A DNA stretch of 40,477 bases from an uncultured Flavobacteriales bacterium (GTDB lineage: Bacteria; Bacteroidota; Bacteroidia; Flavobacteriales; Weeksellaceae), in NCBI GenBank assembly GCA_937876095.1, contig CALFIE010000065.1, positions 1 to 40,477 of the forward strand, read 5' to 3'. Under the pieces are notes generated by a model. The model was not told the origin of the DNA. It worked only from the letters and a program-made list of their open reading frames with translations, and searched no databases. A program made the translations under genes and the position numbers. This document shows, in pieces, positions 6,130 through 15,985 of this stretch; positions within the stretch are counted from its first letter, which is position 1; each line of letters opens with the position of its first letter.

Positions 6130-8880
6130 GTGAGAAACTATAGTACAGTTTTAAAAATTGCTCCTGCTTTTTTATTAGCAGGTGCAATGTTGCAAGCACA
6201 AACAACAGACAGTCTCAAAACAAAAGAGATTGAGCAGGTTGTTTTAATTGGTTATGGAAAACAGAAGAAACAAGATTTAACTGGTTCTGTTGCTTCGGTT
6301 ACTTCCAAAGATTTTAATCCTGGATCTACATCTGCTGATCAGTTAATTACTGGTAAAGCTCCTGGTGTTACTGTAACAGGTAATGGAGGTAACCCTGGTT
6401 CAGGATCTACAATAAGAATTCGTGGCGGTGCTTCTTTGAGTGCATCCAATGATCCGCTTATTGTTATCGACGGTATTCCAATGGATTATAATAACGTTTC
6501 CGGTGCTGCAAATGCTTTAGCACTTATAAATCCTAATGATATTGAATCTTTTGATATTCTGAAAGATGCTTCTGCTGCGGCAATCTATGGTAACCGTGCA
6601 TCCAACGGTGTTATCTTAATTACAACAAAAAGAGGACGTTCAGGAAAATTAAAAATTGAATTCAATACCAATGCATCGGTATCGACAAAAATGGGTAATC
6701 TGAATGTTTTGAACGCAGATGAATTTAGTGCTTTTGTATCAGATTATTCGTCAGCAAACTATATTAACAAATTAGGTAAATCTGATACAAACTGGCAAGA
6801 CTTAATTTACCAAAATGCATGGGGAACCGATAACAACCTTTCTTTTACAGGTGGGCTTAAAAGGTTGCCTTTCCGTTTATCTTTAGGATACAACGAACAG
6901 AATGGTATTGTAAAAACCAATGAATTCAGAAGAACTTCTGCTGCACTTAATCTTGCTCCAAAATTTTTGGATAATCACCTTACGGTAAATGTAAACCTGA
7001 AAGGTTCAATGACGGAAAACCGTTTTCCTGCAGGTGTAATTGGTGCGGCTCAGTATTTTGATCCTACGCAACCAGTTTACGACTATTCCACTAAAGGAGC
7101 AACTGTAGGAAATTACTGGGAGTGGTATTTACCAAGTGGTTCTTTGAACGGAAATGCAACTAGAAATCCATTAGCTTCTTTATACGGACGCAGAGATGTT
7201 TCTACAGTTTTTAGAGGGAATGCAGGACTTCAGTTAGACTATAAATTTCATTTTCTTCCTGAATTAAGATGGAATTTGAATACAGGTTATGATTATCAAA
7301 AAGGAACAGGTGCTGTAACAGAATATCCAGGCTATGCCAATATGGTTGTTAGTGGAAATATAAGTACAAGAAGAGATTATGCCCAAGAAAAGAAAAACAA
7401 ACTTTTGGAAACTTATCTTAATTATGTAAAGAATATTAGCGCTATAAATACTACGGTTGATTTAATGGCGGGTTATTCTTATCAAAATTTTCATGATATC
7501 CTTCCGGGAGCTACTACTTATTTTGGAAATCCAACAAAACTTCCTTCAAGTTCTAACGATTATGAAGGTAAACTTGTTTTATTAGGGTTTTATGGTAGAG
7601 CAATCTTCACAATTGCTGACAAATATATTTTTACTGGATCCGTAAGAAGAGATGCTTCATCGAGATTTTATAACGGTACCGATGATTTGACCAATATATG
7701 GGGAACTTTTCCTGCTGTTTCAGCAGCTTGGAAAATTAAGAATGAAAATTTTATGAAAAATATCTCTTCAGTTAGTGATCTTAAATTGAGGGCTGGTTGG
7801 GGTGAAACTGGACAACAGGAATTAGGTGGTTATTATCTTTCATTCCCTTCATACAGTATTTCAGAAGCACAAGCACAATACGGTTTTGGCGACCAGTTTT
7901 ATTTTATGTATCGCCCAAGTCAATATAACCCAGCTCTAACATGGGAAACAACGACAACAATTAATGCTGGCTTAGATTTCGGATTTATTAACAATAGAAT
8001 TTCAGGATCAATAGACTGGTTTAGAAAAAATACTAGAGATTTACTAGGTAACGTTTCTGTTCCTGCGGGAGAATTCAGCAACCGTAACAACAAAAACATA
8101 GGTGAAATGGAAACTGAGGGTTATGAATTGTTATTGAACATTACTCCTGTGAAAAATAAAAAAACAACATGGGATGTTAGTTTTAATGCAGCCCATTACA
8201 ATCCAAGAATTACTTCACTTTCTGATCAAATTAAGGATGGATATGTTATACAAACTGGTGGAATTTCCGGTGGTGTTGGTAATACAGTACAAGGACATTC
8301 TGTAGGCTATACTCCTTTCTCATTCTATGTCTACCAACAAGCTTACGATGCTTCAGGAAAGCCTATAGACGGTGTTTATGTTGACAGAAACGGTGACGGA
8401 AAAATAACAGCAGAAGGTGATAAATATTTCTACAAATCTACTACTCCTGATGCTACATTTGGGTTTAGTACAAGACTTCGTGTAGATAAGTGGGATTTTG
8501 CAACTTCATTGCGTGCAGTTATAGGTAACTATGTATACAATAACTTTGCTTCACAATCCAACCTTCAAAGCATTGCTACCAACGAATACCTTCAAAATAT
8601 TTCTGCAGTTACGGCTAACTACGGATTCAAAACGCCACAATATTGGAGTGATATTTTCGTAGAAGACGCATCTTTCCTTAGAATGGATAACTTTACAGTA
8701 GGGTATAACTTCGGAGAAGTTTTTGGTGACAGAAGTAACCTGAGAATTTACGGGATGGCTCAAAACGTATTTGTAATTTCTGATTACTCTGGTGTTGATC
8801 CTGAAATTTTTGGAAACATAGATAACGGATTTTATCAAAGACCAAAGGTATATTCACTTGGCTTGAACTTTCAATTTTAA
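6130..8880 (+). CDS. susC: SusC/RagA family TonB-linked outer-membrane transporter
   Basis: This is the outer-membrane beta-barrel that imports glycans bound by its SusD partner, using TonB energy. A signal peptide ends near LLAGAMLQAQ (about residue 24). The TonB-box-like segment KEIEQVVLIGYGKQKKQDLT and the plug domain follow (TITIRIRGG-type motif at about 95, PLIVIDGIP at about 113, ILKDASAAAIYGNRASNGVILITTKRG at about 145-171). The barrel ends with the aromatic ...YSLGLNFQF. At 916 aa it lacks the usual N-terminal carboxypeptidase-D-like domain. The start is GTG at 6130; no in-frame ATG gives a signal peptide. The GTG overlaps a TAnnTTTG match (6123-6130), which is odd if that match were a promoter. 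The gene leads a susCDE operon, with 18 bases to susD. Confidence 0.93.
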   Translation: MRNYSTVLKIAPAFLLAGAMLQAQTTDSLKTKEIEQVVLIGYGKQKKQDLTGSVASVTSKDFNPGSTSADQLITGKAPGVTVTGNGGNPGSGSTIRIRGGASLSASNDPLIVIDGIPMDYNNVSGAANALALINPNDIESFDILKDASAAAIYGNRASNGVILITTKRGRSGKLKIEFNTNASVSTKMGNLNVLNADEFSAFVSDYSSANYINKLGKSDTNWQDLIYQNAWGTDNNLSFTGGLKRLPFRLSLGYNEQNGIVKTNEFRRTSAALNLAPKFLDNHLTVNVNLKGSMTENRFPAGVIGAAQYFDPTQPVYDYSTKGATVGNYWEWYLPSGSLNGNATRNPLASLYGRRDVSTVFRGNAGLQLDYKFHFLPELRWNLNTGYDYQKGTGAVTEYPGYANMVVSGNISTRRDYAQEKKNKLLETYLNYVKNISAINTTVDLMAGYSYQNFHDILPGATTYFGNPTKLPSSSNDYEGKLVLLGFYGRAIFTIADKYIFTGSVRRDASSRFYNGTDDLTNIWGTFPAVSAAWKIKNENFMKNISSVSDLKLRAGWGETGQQELGGYYLSFPSYSISEAQAQYGFGDQFYFMYRPSQYNPALTWETTTTINAGLDFGFINNRISGSIDWFRKNTRDLLGNVSVPAGEFSNRNNKNIGEMETEGYELLLNITPVKNKKTTWDVSFNAAHYNPRITSLSDQIKDGYVIQTGGISGGVGNTVQGHSVGYTPFSFYVYQQAYDASGKPIDGVYVDRNGDGKITAEGDKYFYKSTTPDATFGFSTRLRVDKWDFATSLRAVIGNYVYNNFASQSNLQSIATNEYLQNISAVTANYGFKTPQYWSDIFVEDASFLRMDNFTVGYNFGEVFGDRSNLRIYGMAQNVFVISDYSGVDPEIFGNIDNGFYQRPKVYSLGLNFQF

Positions 8881-8898
8881 TTAACAAATTTTAATAAA

Positions 8899-10467
8899 AT
8901 GAAATTATTTAATATTAAATCAAAAACATTAGTAGCTGTTTCTTTAGGTTTGCTATTATCAACTTCTACCATATCATGTATAAATGATTTGAAGCAGGAA
9001 CCTATAACAGAAATTACCTCTGCAAGCCTATACAAAGATTTTAACAATTACAATAATCTTTTGGCAAAATTATATGGTGGTTTAGCAGTTGGAGGACAGT
9101 CCGGAGGTGATGGCAATGGTGATATTGCTGATATTGATGGTGGTTTTTCGAATTATATGAGACTTCTTTACACTTTGCAAGTAATTACTACTGATGAAGC
9201 TGTAATTGGATGGAATGACGGTACGCTTCATGAATTTCACAAAATGATCTGGACTCCTGCAAACGAATTTAACAATGCAATGTATTACAGACTTTTTACT
9301 GAAGTAGCTTTCTGTAATGAATTCATCAAGAATACAACAGATGATATGCTTGCTAAAAACGGAATTACTGGAAGTAATCTGGATGAGGTAAAATCCATGA
9401 GAGCGGAAGCAAAATTCTTAAGAGCACAGGCTTATTATCATCTTCTTGACCTTTATGGAAATGTACCATTTGTGGATGAAACCACTTTTGGAGCTTTACC
9501 AAAACAAAAAACAAGAACGGAAATTTTCAACTATGTAGAATCTGAACTGAAAAGTGCAGAAAATGAATTGAAAGCTCCAAAATCCAACTTATACGGAAGA
9601 GCTGACAAAGCAGCTGCTTGGTCTTTGCTTGCAAGATTGTATCTTAATGCTCAAGTTTATACAGGAACTGCAAGAAATGCGGATGTTATTACTTATGCTA
9701 ACAAGGTTATTGGTGCAGGTTACACTTTGAATTCTTCTTATGAAAACCTTTTTCTTGCGGATAATAATGCTAACAATCCTGAAAATATTTTCTCAATCGT
9801 TTATGATGGTCTGAAAACACAAACCAATGGTGGTACAACTTATTTAGTTCATGCTGCTGTAGGTGGAAACATGAATCCTACAAATTTCGGAATCAACTCA
9901 GGATGGGGTGGTCTGAGAACGACAAAAGCATTTGTTCAGAAATTTGAATCTACTGATTTAAGAGGAAGGTTCCATACCAACAATCAAACTTTAGAAATAA
10001 ACGATTTGGGAAGTTTTAATGATGGTTATGCATTCATTAAATATAAAAATTTAAAAAAAGACGGTACACCAGGAATACATAATAACTGGGTAGAAGCAGA
10101 CCTTCCTGTTTACCGTTTGGCAGACATATATTTAATGTATGCTGAAGCAACACTTAGAGGTGGTGGAGGTAATCTTACTACCGCATTAGGATATGTTAAT
10201 CAGTTAAGAACAAGAGCTAATGCTTCTGCCGTAACAGCAATTGATTTGGATTTCATTTTGGATGAAAGATCAAGAGAACTTTCTTGGGAAATGACGAGAA
10301 GAACAGATCTTATCCGTTATGGACGTTTCACCACAGCTACTTACTTATGGCCTTGGAAAGGAAACGTAAAAGCAGGAACCGCAGTTGCTGACTATAGAAA
10401 CCTTTTCCCAATTCCAAACAATGAAATGGTGGTAAATTCTAATTTAACTCAAAATCCTGGTTATTAA
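8899..10467 (+). CDS. susD: SusD family starch/maltodextrin-binding lipoprotein
   Basis: SusD proteins are surface lipoproteins that cap the SusC barrel and bind the glycan. The 522-aa protein has a lipoprotein signal peptide with the lipobox ending STISC (Cys27). The helical, TPR-like SusD fold is evident from EVKSMRAEAKFLRAQAYYHL, followed by LLDLYGNVPFVDE (about 155-195). The C-terminal block has LPVYRLADIYLMYAEA (about 400), YVNQLRTRA, LDERSRELSWEMTRRTDLIRYGRF and the closing LFPIPNNEM...LTQNPGY. It follows susC by 18 bases and precedes the SusE-like gene by 21 bases, which indicates one transcript. The sugar is inferred to be alpha-glucan from the GH97 and GH13 neighbours. Confidence 0.93.
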   Translation: MKLFNIKSKTLVAVSLGLLLSTSTISCINDLKQEPITEITSASLYKDFNNYNNLLAKLYGGLAVGGQSGGDGNGDIADIDGGFSNYMRLLYTLQVITTDEAVIGWNDGTLHEFHKMIWTPANEFNNAMYYRLFTEVAFCNEFIKNTTDDMLAKNGITGSNLDEVKSMRAEAKFLRAQAYYHLLDLYGNVPFVDETTFGALPKQKTRTEIFNYVESELKSAENELKAPKSNLYGRADKAAAWSLLARLYLNAQVYTGTARNADVITYANKVIGAGYTLNSSYENLFLADNNANNPENIFSIVYDGLKTQTNGGTTYLVHAAVGGNMNPTNFGINSGWGGLRTTKAFVQKFESTDLRGRFHTNNQTLEINDLGSFNDGYAFIKYKNLKKDGTPGIHNNWVEADLPVYRLADIYLMYAEATLRGGGGNLTTALGYVNQLRTRANASAVTAIDLDFILDERSRELSWEMTRRTDLIRYGRFTTATYLWPWKGNVKAGTAVADYRNLFPIPNNEMVVNSNLTQNPGY

Positions 10468-10488
10468 TTTTAAAAACATCAATTTGAA

Positions 10489-11601
10489 ATGAAAAACATA
10501 TTTAAATTTTTATTAATTGCATTATTTGGCATCCTATTGATTTCTTGTGAAAAAGATGAGGATAGAGCAATATTGGTAAACCCATCTGCTTCCAGCCTCA
10601 CTTCAAATAAAACCTCAGTTGTCTTGGATAAGACTACTCCAAATGCCGAGGCAATAACTTTTGAATGGGTGAACCCTAATTATGGTGTAAAAGTTGCAAA
10701 TGCAAATGAACTGCAATTTGCAAAAAAAGGGACTAATTTTGCAAACAGTAAATCAGTTGTTTTGCAAGATGGAACTAAATCAAAAACGTATACACATAGT
10801 GATTTTAATACAATTATGCTAGATGCGGGAATGATCCCAGGTATAAACAATGAAGTAGAAGTAAGGATGGTTTCTAAATTGGGAACATACAATACTGTTA
10901 TTTCAAATATTATCACGTTGAATATAAATCCTTATCTTACGGCTTATCCAAACTTTCATATTGTTGGTGATGCATCTGCAGTTGGTTGGAATGCTGCTGG
11001 ATCGCAGATTTTATACAAAGCAGACAATATTGCAAAAATATATACCTATTTGGAAAATGGAAAGTATTTTAGATTTTTAGGTCAAAAAGACTGGAATCCT
11101 TTGAATTATAGTTTAGATGCGACAGGAATAAATTCTTCCTATAAATATTTTAAAACCTGGTCTTCAAATCTTTCTCCATCTACACCAGAAAATATCCAGT
11201 TTACAGGTCCAACAGGAATGTACAGAATTTTAATAGATGCTGATGCAACACAAAAATCAATTAATATTACTCCTTCGTCAATTTCTACGTTTAACCCTTC
11301 TAATTTATATTTAGTAGGTTCTATAAACGGTTGGAATGCCGCAGGAGCGATTCTGATGATGAATCTGGGAGATGGTAAGTTTGAAATAGTAACTAATAAT
11401 TTACCTAATGATGCTCAGTTCAAGTTTATTGGTCAACAGTCTTGGGGTAACTTGGAATGGGGTAACCTTTCTGTAGCAGGAAATTCAGGGTTTTTGGGTC
11501 CAAAAGGTGATAATGATAATATTAAATTTGATGGAAACGGATTAAATTATAAAATTTCTGTCGATATCAAAATGGGAACTTATAAAATAGTAGTTCTTTA
11601 A
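10489..11601 (+). CDS. SusE/SusF-like outer-membrane lipoprotein with starch-binding modules
   Basis: This is a surface lipoprotein thought to bind alpha-glucan alongside SusC/D. The signal peptide ends with a lipobox LLISC (Cys20) followed by acidic residues. An N-terminal SusE domain (about 30-150) has the typical SLTSNKTSVVLDK and TFEWVNPNYG. Two repeated beta-sandwich modules follow: FHIVGDASAVGWNAAGS (about 156) and LYLVGSINGWNAAGA (about 275), each with the Gly-Trp-Asn motif of SusE/F carbohydrate-binding domains. The 370-aa length with two modules is closer to SusE than to three-module SusF. It ends the susCDE unit: a strong hairpin terminator follows at 11623. Confidence 0.88.
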   Translation: MKNIFKFLLIALFGILLISCEKDEDRAILVNPSASSLTSNKTSVVLDKTTPNAEAITFEWVNPNYGVKVANANELQFAKKGTNFANSKSVVLQDGTKSKTYTHSDFNTIMLDAGMIPGINNEVEVRMVSKLGTYNTVISNIITLNINPYLTAYPNFHIVGDASAVGWNAAGSQILYKADNIAKIYTYLENGKYFRFLGQKDWNPLNYSLDATGINSSYKYFKTWSSNLSPSTPENIQFTGPTGMYRILIDADATQKSINITPSSISTFNPSNLYLVGSINGWNAAGAILMMNLGDGKFEIVTNNLPNDAQFKFIGQQSWGNLEWGNLSVAGNSGFLGPKGDNDNIKFDGNGLNYKISVDIKMGTYKIVVL

Positions 11602-11622
11602 AATACAAAAGAAACAATAATC

Positions 11623-11658
11623 AAAACTGTTGCTTTTTTAGCAGCAGTTTTTTTATGT
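11623..11658 (+). terminator. Rho-independent terminator after susCDE
   Basis: AAAACTGTTGC (11623-11633) pairs with GCAGCAGTTTT (11641-11651), with one G-U pair, across a 7-base loop, and a T-run follows. It separates susCDE from the GH97 gene, which therefore probably has its own promoter. Confidence 0.8.
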
Positions 11659-11737
11659 AATTATTTCAATAATACAACGCAATATACTTTGTTACTTCTA
11701 CCATTTTGTATAAATTTAAAGTCTGAAAATAATCTTT

Positions 11738-13891
11738 ATGAAGCATATAAAATTTGGAACTTTTTTCCTTTTTGTAGGAAGTTTTTGCTTAAACGCCCAA
11801 TCTATTAAATCACCTGATGGAAAATTTGAAATGAATTTTCTCCTAAAAAATGGCGCTCCATTTTATAACTTACAATACGAAGGTAAAACAGTTCTGGAAG
11901 ATTCTAAACTTGGATTTAGATTGTTGAGAGATAACACAGTAACTTGGGGAAACACTGAGCCAACCGAAAATCAAAAACAACTTTTGCGAGGGTTTGAAGT
12001 GGTAGATTTTCAAAAAGATTCTAAAAACGAAACTTGGTCTCCAGTAATGGGAGAAAAGAAGAATTACATCAACCATTACAATGAAATGACGGTTACTCTT
12101 CTTCAATCTAAAGAAGACCGAAAAATTAAAATTAAATTTCGACTTTTTGATGATGGATTGGGTTTCAGATATGAGTTCCCTCAACAGAAAAATCTTAATT
12201 ATTTTGTCATAAAAGAAGAGGATACAGAGTTCAATTTCCCAACAGATATGAAATCTTGGTGGATTACTGGTGATTACGAAACCGAAGAATACCAACCACA
12301 AACTACTTTAGTTTCCGAAATTCCTCAAAAATGGCCAAACAGTTTTGATGGTAATGCATCACAAGAACCTATAAAAAATGCGGTGCAAACTCCATTAATG
12401 ATGAAAAAAGAAGGCAAAGAACCTTTGTACATCAACCTTTCCGAAGCTGCGCTGATAGATTATCCCGCTTCTAACTTAGAAGTAGATGCCAAAAATTTCT
12501 CCTTCAAAATTCATCTTACACCAGATGCGCAAGGTGCAAAAGGTTACATACAAACCTCATTTAATACACCTTGGAGAACCATCATTGTCGCTCCAAAAGC
12601 AGAAACAGTTTTGTCGTCGAAAATGATTTTTAATCTAAACGAACCTACCAAATACAAAGACACTTCTTGGATACATCCTACAAAATATATGGGAGTTTGG
12701 TGGCAAATGTTTGTCCCAAATCGTGGAAGTTGGAGCTATGCAGACCTAGATAATGTGAAATTAGGTGAAACCGATTATACCAAAGTAACACCCAATAAAA
12801 CACACGCAGCCAACAATGCCAATGTGAAAAAGTATATAGATTTTGCTTCTGAAAATGGTTTTGATGCACTTCTTGTTGAAGGTTGGAACGAAGGTTGGGA
12901 AGACTGGTTTGGAAAATCCAAAGAATTTGTGTTTGATTTTATCACACCATATCCTGATTTTGATATCCAGATGCTGAATGATTATGCTCATCAAAAAGGC
13001 ATCAAACTCATTATGCATCACGAAACTTCGGCTTCTGCAACCAACTACGAACGTTGGATGGAACAAGCATTTCAGTTGATGAATAAACACGGTTATGATG
13101 CTGCAAAAACAGGTTATGTAGGAAATATTATTCCGAGAGGTGAAAAACACTACTCGCAATGGACCATCAATCATTACCAAAGAGTAGTAGAAAAAGCAGC
13201 CGAATACAAAATTATGATCAATTCTCACGAATCGGTAAGACCAACTGGTCTTAGCAGAACCTATCCGAATTGGATTGCTGCAGAAGCAGCTCGTGGAACA
13301 GAATTTGAAGTTTTTGGTGGCAACAATCCAGACCATCAAACCATTCTACCATTTACCAGATTTATGGGTGGACCTATGGATTACACACCAGGAATTTTCC
13401 AGACCAAAATAAATTATTACGATCCAAAAGATACCCGATTTATAAAAACTACTTTGGTAAAACAGTTGGCTTTGTATGTCGTGATGTATTCTCCGCTTCA
13501 GATGGCAGCAGATTTACCCGAAAATTACTCCAAACATATGGATGCTTTTCAGTTCATAAAAGATGTAGCGGTGGATTGGGATGACACCGTAATTCTTGCA
13601 GCAGAACCAGGAGATTATATTCACACCGCTAGAAAAGCCAAAAATTCTGAAAATTGGTTTGTTGGCGGCATTACCGATGAAAATTCAAGAGATTTTACGG
13701 TAGATTTTTCGTTTTTAGATAAAGGAAAAAAATATGAAGCGACCATTTATGTAGACGGAGATACCGCAGATTACATCAATAATCCGCAATCCTATAAAAT
13801 TTATAAAAAAACAGTAACATATACTTCTAAATTACCTATGAAATTGGTAAGAAGTGGAGGATATGCGATTTCTGTAAAGCCGATAAAATAA
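11738..13891 (+). CDS. susB: GH97 family alpha-glucosidase (SusB type)
   Basis: A secreted periplasmic enzyme that releases glucose from maltooligosaccharides. Residues 1-20 form a signal peptide (ends CLNAQS). An N-terminal beta-super-sandwich domain (about 25-300) precedes a (beta/alpha)8 barrel and a small C-terminal beta domain. The calcium/catalytic glutamates can be placed: E429 in MHHETS, E498 in NSHESV and E522 in ARGTEF. They keep exactly the spacing of the well-studied Bacteroides SusB residues E439, E508 and E532. Glu at the 498 position marks the inverting alpha-glucosidase branch rather than the retaining alpha-galactosidase branch. The 717-aa length is normal. It is followed by a GC-richer palindromic repeat and then the GH13 gene. 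Confidence 0.93.
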   Translation: MKHIKFGTFFLFVGSFCLNAQSIKSPDGKFEMNFLLKNGAPFYNLQYEGKTVLEDSKLGFRLLRDNTVTWGNTEPTENQKQLLRGFEVVDFQKDSKNETWSPVMGEKKNYINHYNEMTVTLLQSKEDRKIKIKFRLFDDGLGFRYEFPQQKNLNYFVIKEEDTEFNFPTDMKSWWITGDYETEEYQPQTTLVSEIPQKWPNSFDGNASQEPIKNAVQTPLMMKKEGKEPLYINLSEAALIDYPASNLEVDAKNFSFKIHLTPDAQGAKGYIQTSFNTPWRTIIVAPKAETVLSSKMIFNLNEPTKYKDTSWIHPTKYMGVWWQMFVPNRGSWSYADLDNVKLGETDYTKVTPNKTHAANNANVKKYIDFASENGFDALLVEGWNEGWEDWFGKSKEFVFDFITPYPDFDIQMLNDYAHQKGIKLIMHHETSASATNYERWMEQAFQLMNKHGYDAAKTGYVGNIIPRGEKHYSQWTINHYQRVVEKAAEYKIMINSHESVRPTGLSRTYPNWIAAEAARGTEFEVFGGNNPDHQTILPFTRFMGGPMDYTPGIFQTKINYYDPKDTRFIKTTLVKQLALYVVMYSPLQMAADLPENYSKHMDAFQFIKDVAVDWDDTVILAAEPGDYIHTARKAKNSENWFVGGITDENSRDFTVDFSFLDKGKKYEATIYVDGDTADYINNPQSYKIYKKTVTYTSKLPMKLVRSGGYAISVKPIK

Positions 13892-13927
13892 ATATTTTTT
13901 TGAAAATAATTGCAATTTTAAAATAAT

Positions 13928-14030
13928 TTGGGCGCCTTTATCCGCCTTCCGTTCCCGCTTTTTTATATTTTTTTTAGGAAAAATATAAAAAGAGCTCCAC
14001 TCAAGTCGGGGCGCAAAAGCCCGCTAAAAA
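13928..14030. repeat. GC-rich intergenic repeat enclosing an AT-rich palindrome
   Basis: The block starts TTTGGGCGCC and ends near AAAGCCCGCT, and is clearly richer in G+C than its surroundings. In its centre TTTTTATATTTTT (13960-13972) pairs perfectly with AAAAATATAAAAA (13979-13991) across a 6-base loop. Flanks hold GGGC and GCCC that could close an outer stem. It fills the gap between two genes of the same strand, so it could act as a terminator or RNA stabiliser. A block with a similar opening lies at 35565. Confidence 0.6.
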
Positions 14031-14064
14031 TAAATTTTGAAAAAATATTTCATAATCAAACATC

Positions 14065-15936
14065 ATGAAAAAGCTCACCCTTTTATTCTTTATGATTTCA
14101 GCCATTTACTTTTCGCAAATCCAAAAAGTAGAACCTGTATTTTGGTGGAAAGGAATGAAAAATCCCGAACTTCAGATCTTGGTTTATGGCAAAGACATTG
14201 CCAAAAATCAAATTGAACTTTCAGACGGAGTTCAAATTAAAAATCTCACAAAAGTCGAGAATCCAAACTACGTTTTCATTACGGTAAATACCAATGAAAT
14301 CAATACTTCAAAGTTTAAGATTAATGTGAAAAACGGTAGTAAAGTGCTCGGTTCTTACGAGTACGAATTAAAAGCAAGAAAGCCAAACTCTGCCAATCGA
14401 GAATCTTACACATCCAAAGATGTGATATATTTAATAATGCCCGATCGATTTGCCAACGGAAATCCAAAGAACGATTCTCAACCAGACTTGTTAGATAAAT
14501 TTAATCGACAAGATCCAAACGGAAGACACGGCGGAGATTTACGAGGAATCATCAATAACCTCGATTATTTACAAAATTTAGGAGTAACAACACTTTGGTT
14601 AACCCCTGTAAATCAGGACAATGAAAAAAAATATTCTTATCACGGTTACGCACAAACCGATTTGTATAAAATTGATGGAAGATACGGCACCAATGAAGAG
14701 TATAAAGAACTTTCAGCTGAGTTGAAGAAGCGAAATATGAAACTCATTCAAGATTACGTTACCAATCATTGGGGAATTTCACATTGGTTGATTCAGGATT
14801 TACCGATGAAAGATTGGATTCACCAGTTTCCTGATGGCGAATCAAGCGAAGCGTATCTTGACCAAAGGGAAAAAAAAGGTTTCAAACGTTCCAATTATCA
14901 CACCACGACTCAGTTCGACACCAATGCTTCAAAAATTGATAAAACGGGTGCTTTAGACGGTTGGTTTGATACGACGATGCCTGATATTAATCAGTCTAAT
15001 CAATTGGTTTTGAAATATTTAGAACAAAATGCAATTTGGTGGGTTGAATACGCAGATTTAGATGGACTGCGTGTAGATACATTCCCATACAATGACAGAG
15101 AAGCCATTTCAAAATGGTGCAAATCCATAACTGATGAATATCCGAAACTCAATATTGTTGGCGAAGCGTGGATGTACAATCCAGCTCACATTTCGTTTTG
15201 GCAAAAAGATTCTAAAATCGGGGCGATTCAGAATTTCAACTCCAATTTACCTTCGGTAATGGATTTTCCTTTAACAGAAGCCATTCCGCTCGCTTTCAAA
15301 GAAGACGATGGCTGGATCAACGGAATGGTAAAAATCTACAATTCTTTTGCCAGCGATTTCCTGTATCCCGACATCAACAACATTTTGGTTTTCCTAGAAA
15401 ATCACGATACAGAAAGGTTTAACGAAATTTTCAATGCAAAACCAGAGTACTACAGAATGGCGCTCACTTTAATCGCAACTTGTCGTGGAATTCCGCAATT
15501 GTACTACGGTTCCGAAATTGGGATGCGTGGTCAGAAATCCAAAGGAGACGGTGATATCCGCAGAGATTTTCCGGGAGGTTGGTCAGGAGATGCGCAAAAC
15601 GCCTTCGTTTCCAGAACTTCTGAGCAAAAAGAATTTTACGATTTCACCCAAAAAATCCTGAATTGGCGAAAATCCAAAGAAGTTATTCACACCGGTAAAA
15701 CGATGAATTTCTTGCCCGAAAACAAGGTTTTTACTTTTTTCAGATACAATGATAAGGAAAAAGTGATGGTCATCATTAATAATAATGATAAACCACAAAC
15801 GCTTGCCACGAAGCACTTTGCAGAAATCATTCCTGAAAATTTCAATGCAAAAGAGGTCATTTCAGATAAAGTAATTTTGGTAAACAAAACATTGGAAATT
15901 CCCGCAAAATCATCATTAATTTTAGAAATAAAATAA
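14065..15936 (+). CDS. susA: GH13 alpha-amylase / neopullulanase (SusA type)
   Basis: A secreted enzyme that hydrolyses alpha-1,4 links in maltodextrin or pullulan. A signal peptide (about 1-18, ends YFSQIQ) has no lipobox cysteine, so the protein is periplasmic rather than a SusG-type surface lipoprotein. An N-terminal immunoglobulin-like domain (about 20-105) precedes the catalytic barrel. GH13 regions are complete: LIQDYVTNHWG (region I, about 227-237), GLRVDTFPY with nucleophile Asp338, IVGEAWM with acid/base Glu367, and FLENHDTERF with Asp448. A C-terminal maltogenic-amylase beta domain closes the 623 aa. The domain order fits neopullulanase/cyclomaltodextrinase. Exact specificity cannot be read from sequence. 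Confidence 0.93.
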   Translation: MKKLTLLFFMISAIYFSQIQKVEPVFWWKGMKNPELQILVYGKDIAKNQIELSDGVQIKNLTKVENPNYVFITVNTNEINTSKFKINVKNGSKVLGSYEYELKARKPNSANRESYTSKDVIYLIMPDRFANGNPKNDSQPDLLDKFNRQDPNGRHGGDLRGIINNLDYLQNLGVTTLWLTPVNQDNEKKYSYHGYAQTDLYKIDGRYGTNEEYKELSAELKKRNMKLIQDYVTNHWGISHWLIQDLPMKDWIHQFPDGESSEAYLDQREKKGFKRSNYHTTTQFDTNASKIDKTGALDGWFDTTMPDINQSNQLVLKYLEQNAIWWVEYADLDGLRVDTFPYNDREAISKWCKSITDEYPKLNIVGEAWMYNPAHISFWQKDSKIGAIQNFNSNLPSVMDFPLTEAIPLAFKEDDGWINGMVKIYNSFASDFLYPDINNILVFLENHDTERFNEIFNAKPEYYRMALTLIATCRGIPQLYYGSEIGMRGQKSKGDGDIRRDFPGGWSGDAQNAFVSRTSEQKEFYDFTQKILNWRKSKEVIHTGKTMNFLPENKVFTFFRYNDKEKVMVIINNNDKPQTLATKHFAEIIPENFNAKEVISDKVILVNKTLEIPAKSSLILEIK

Positions 15937-15985
15937 AAAATCTGTTAAATCAACAATATCTGCGAGTAAATACAAAAATTAAATT

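Noticed and set aside
12761..13339. 192-codon minus-strand frame inside the GH97 gene
   Set aside because: It is a shadow of the GH97 coding frame; the plus-strand frame has catalytic motifs and a signal peptide.
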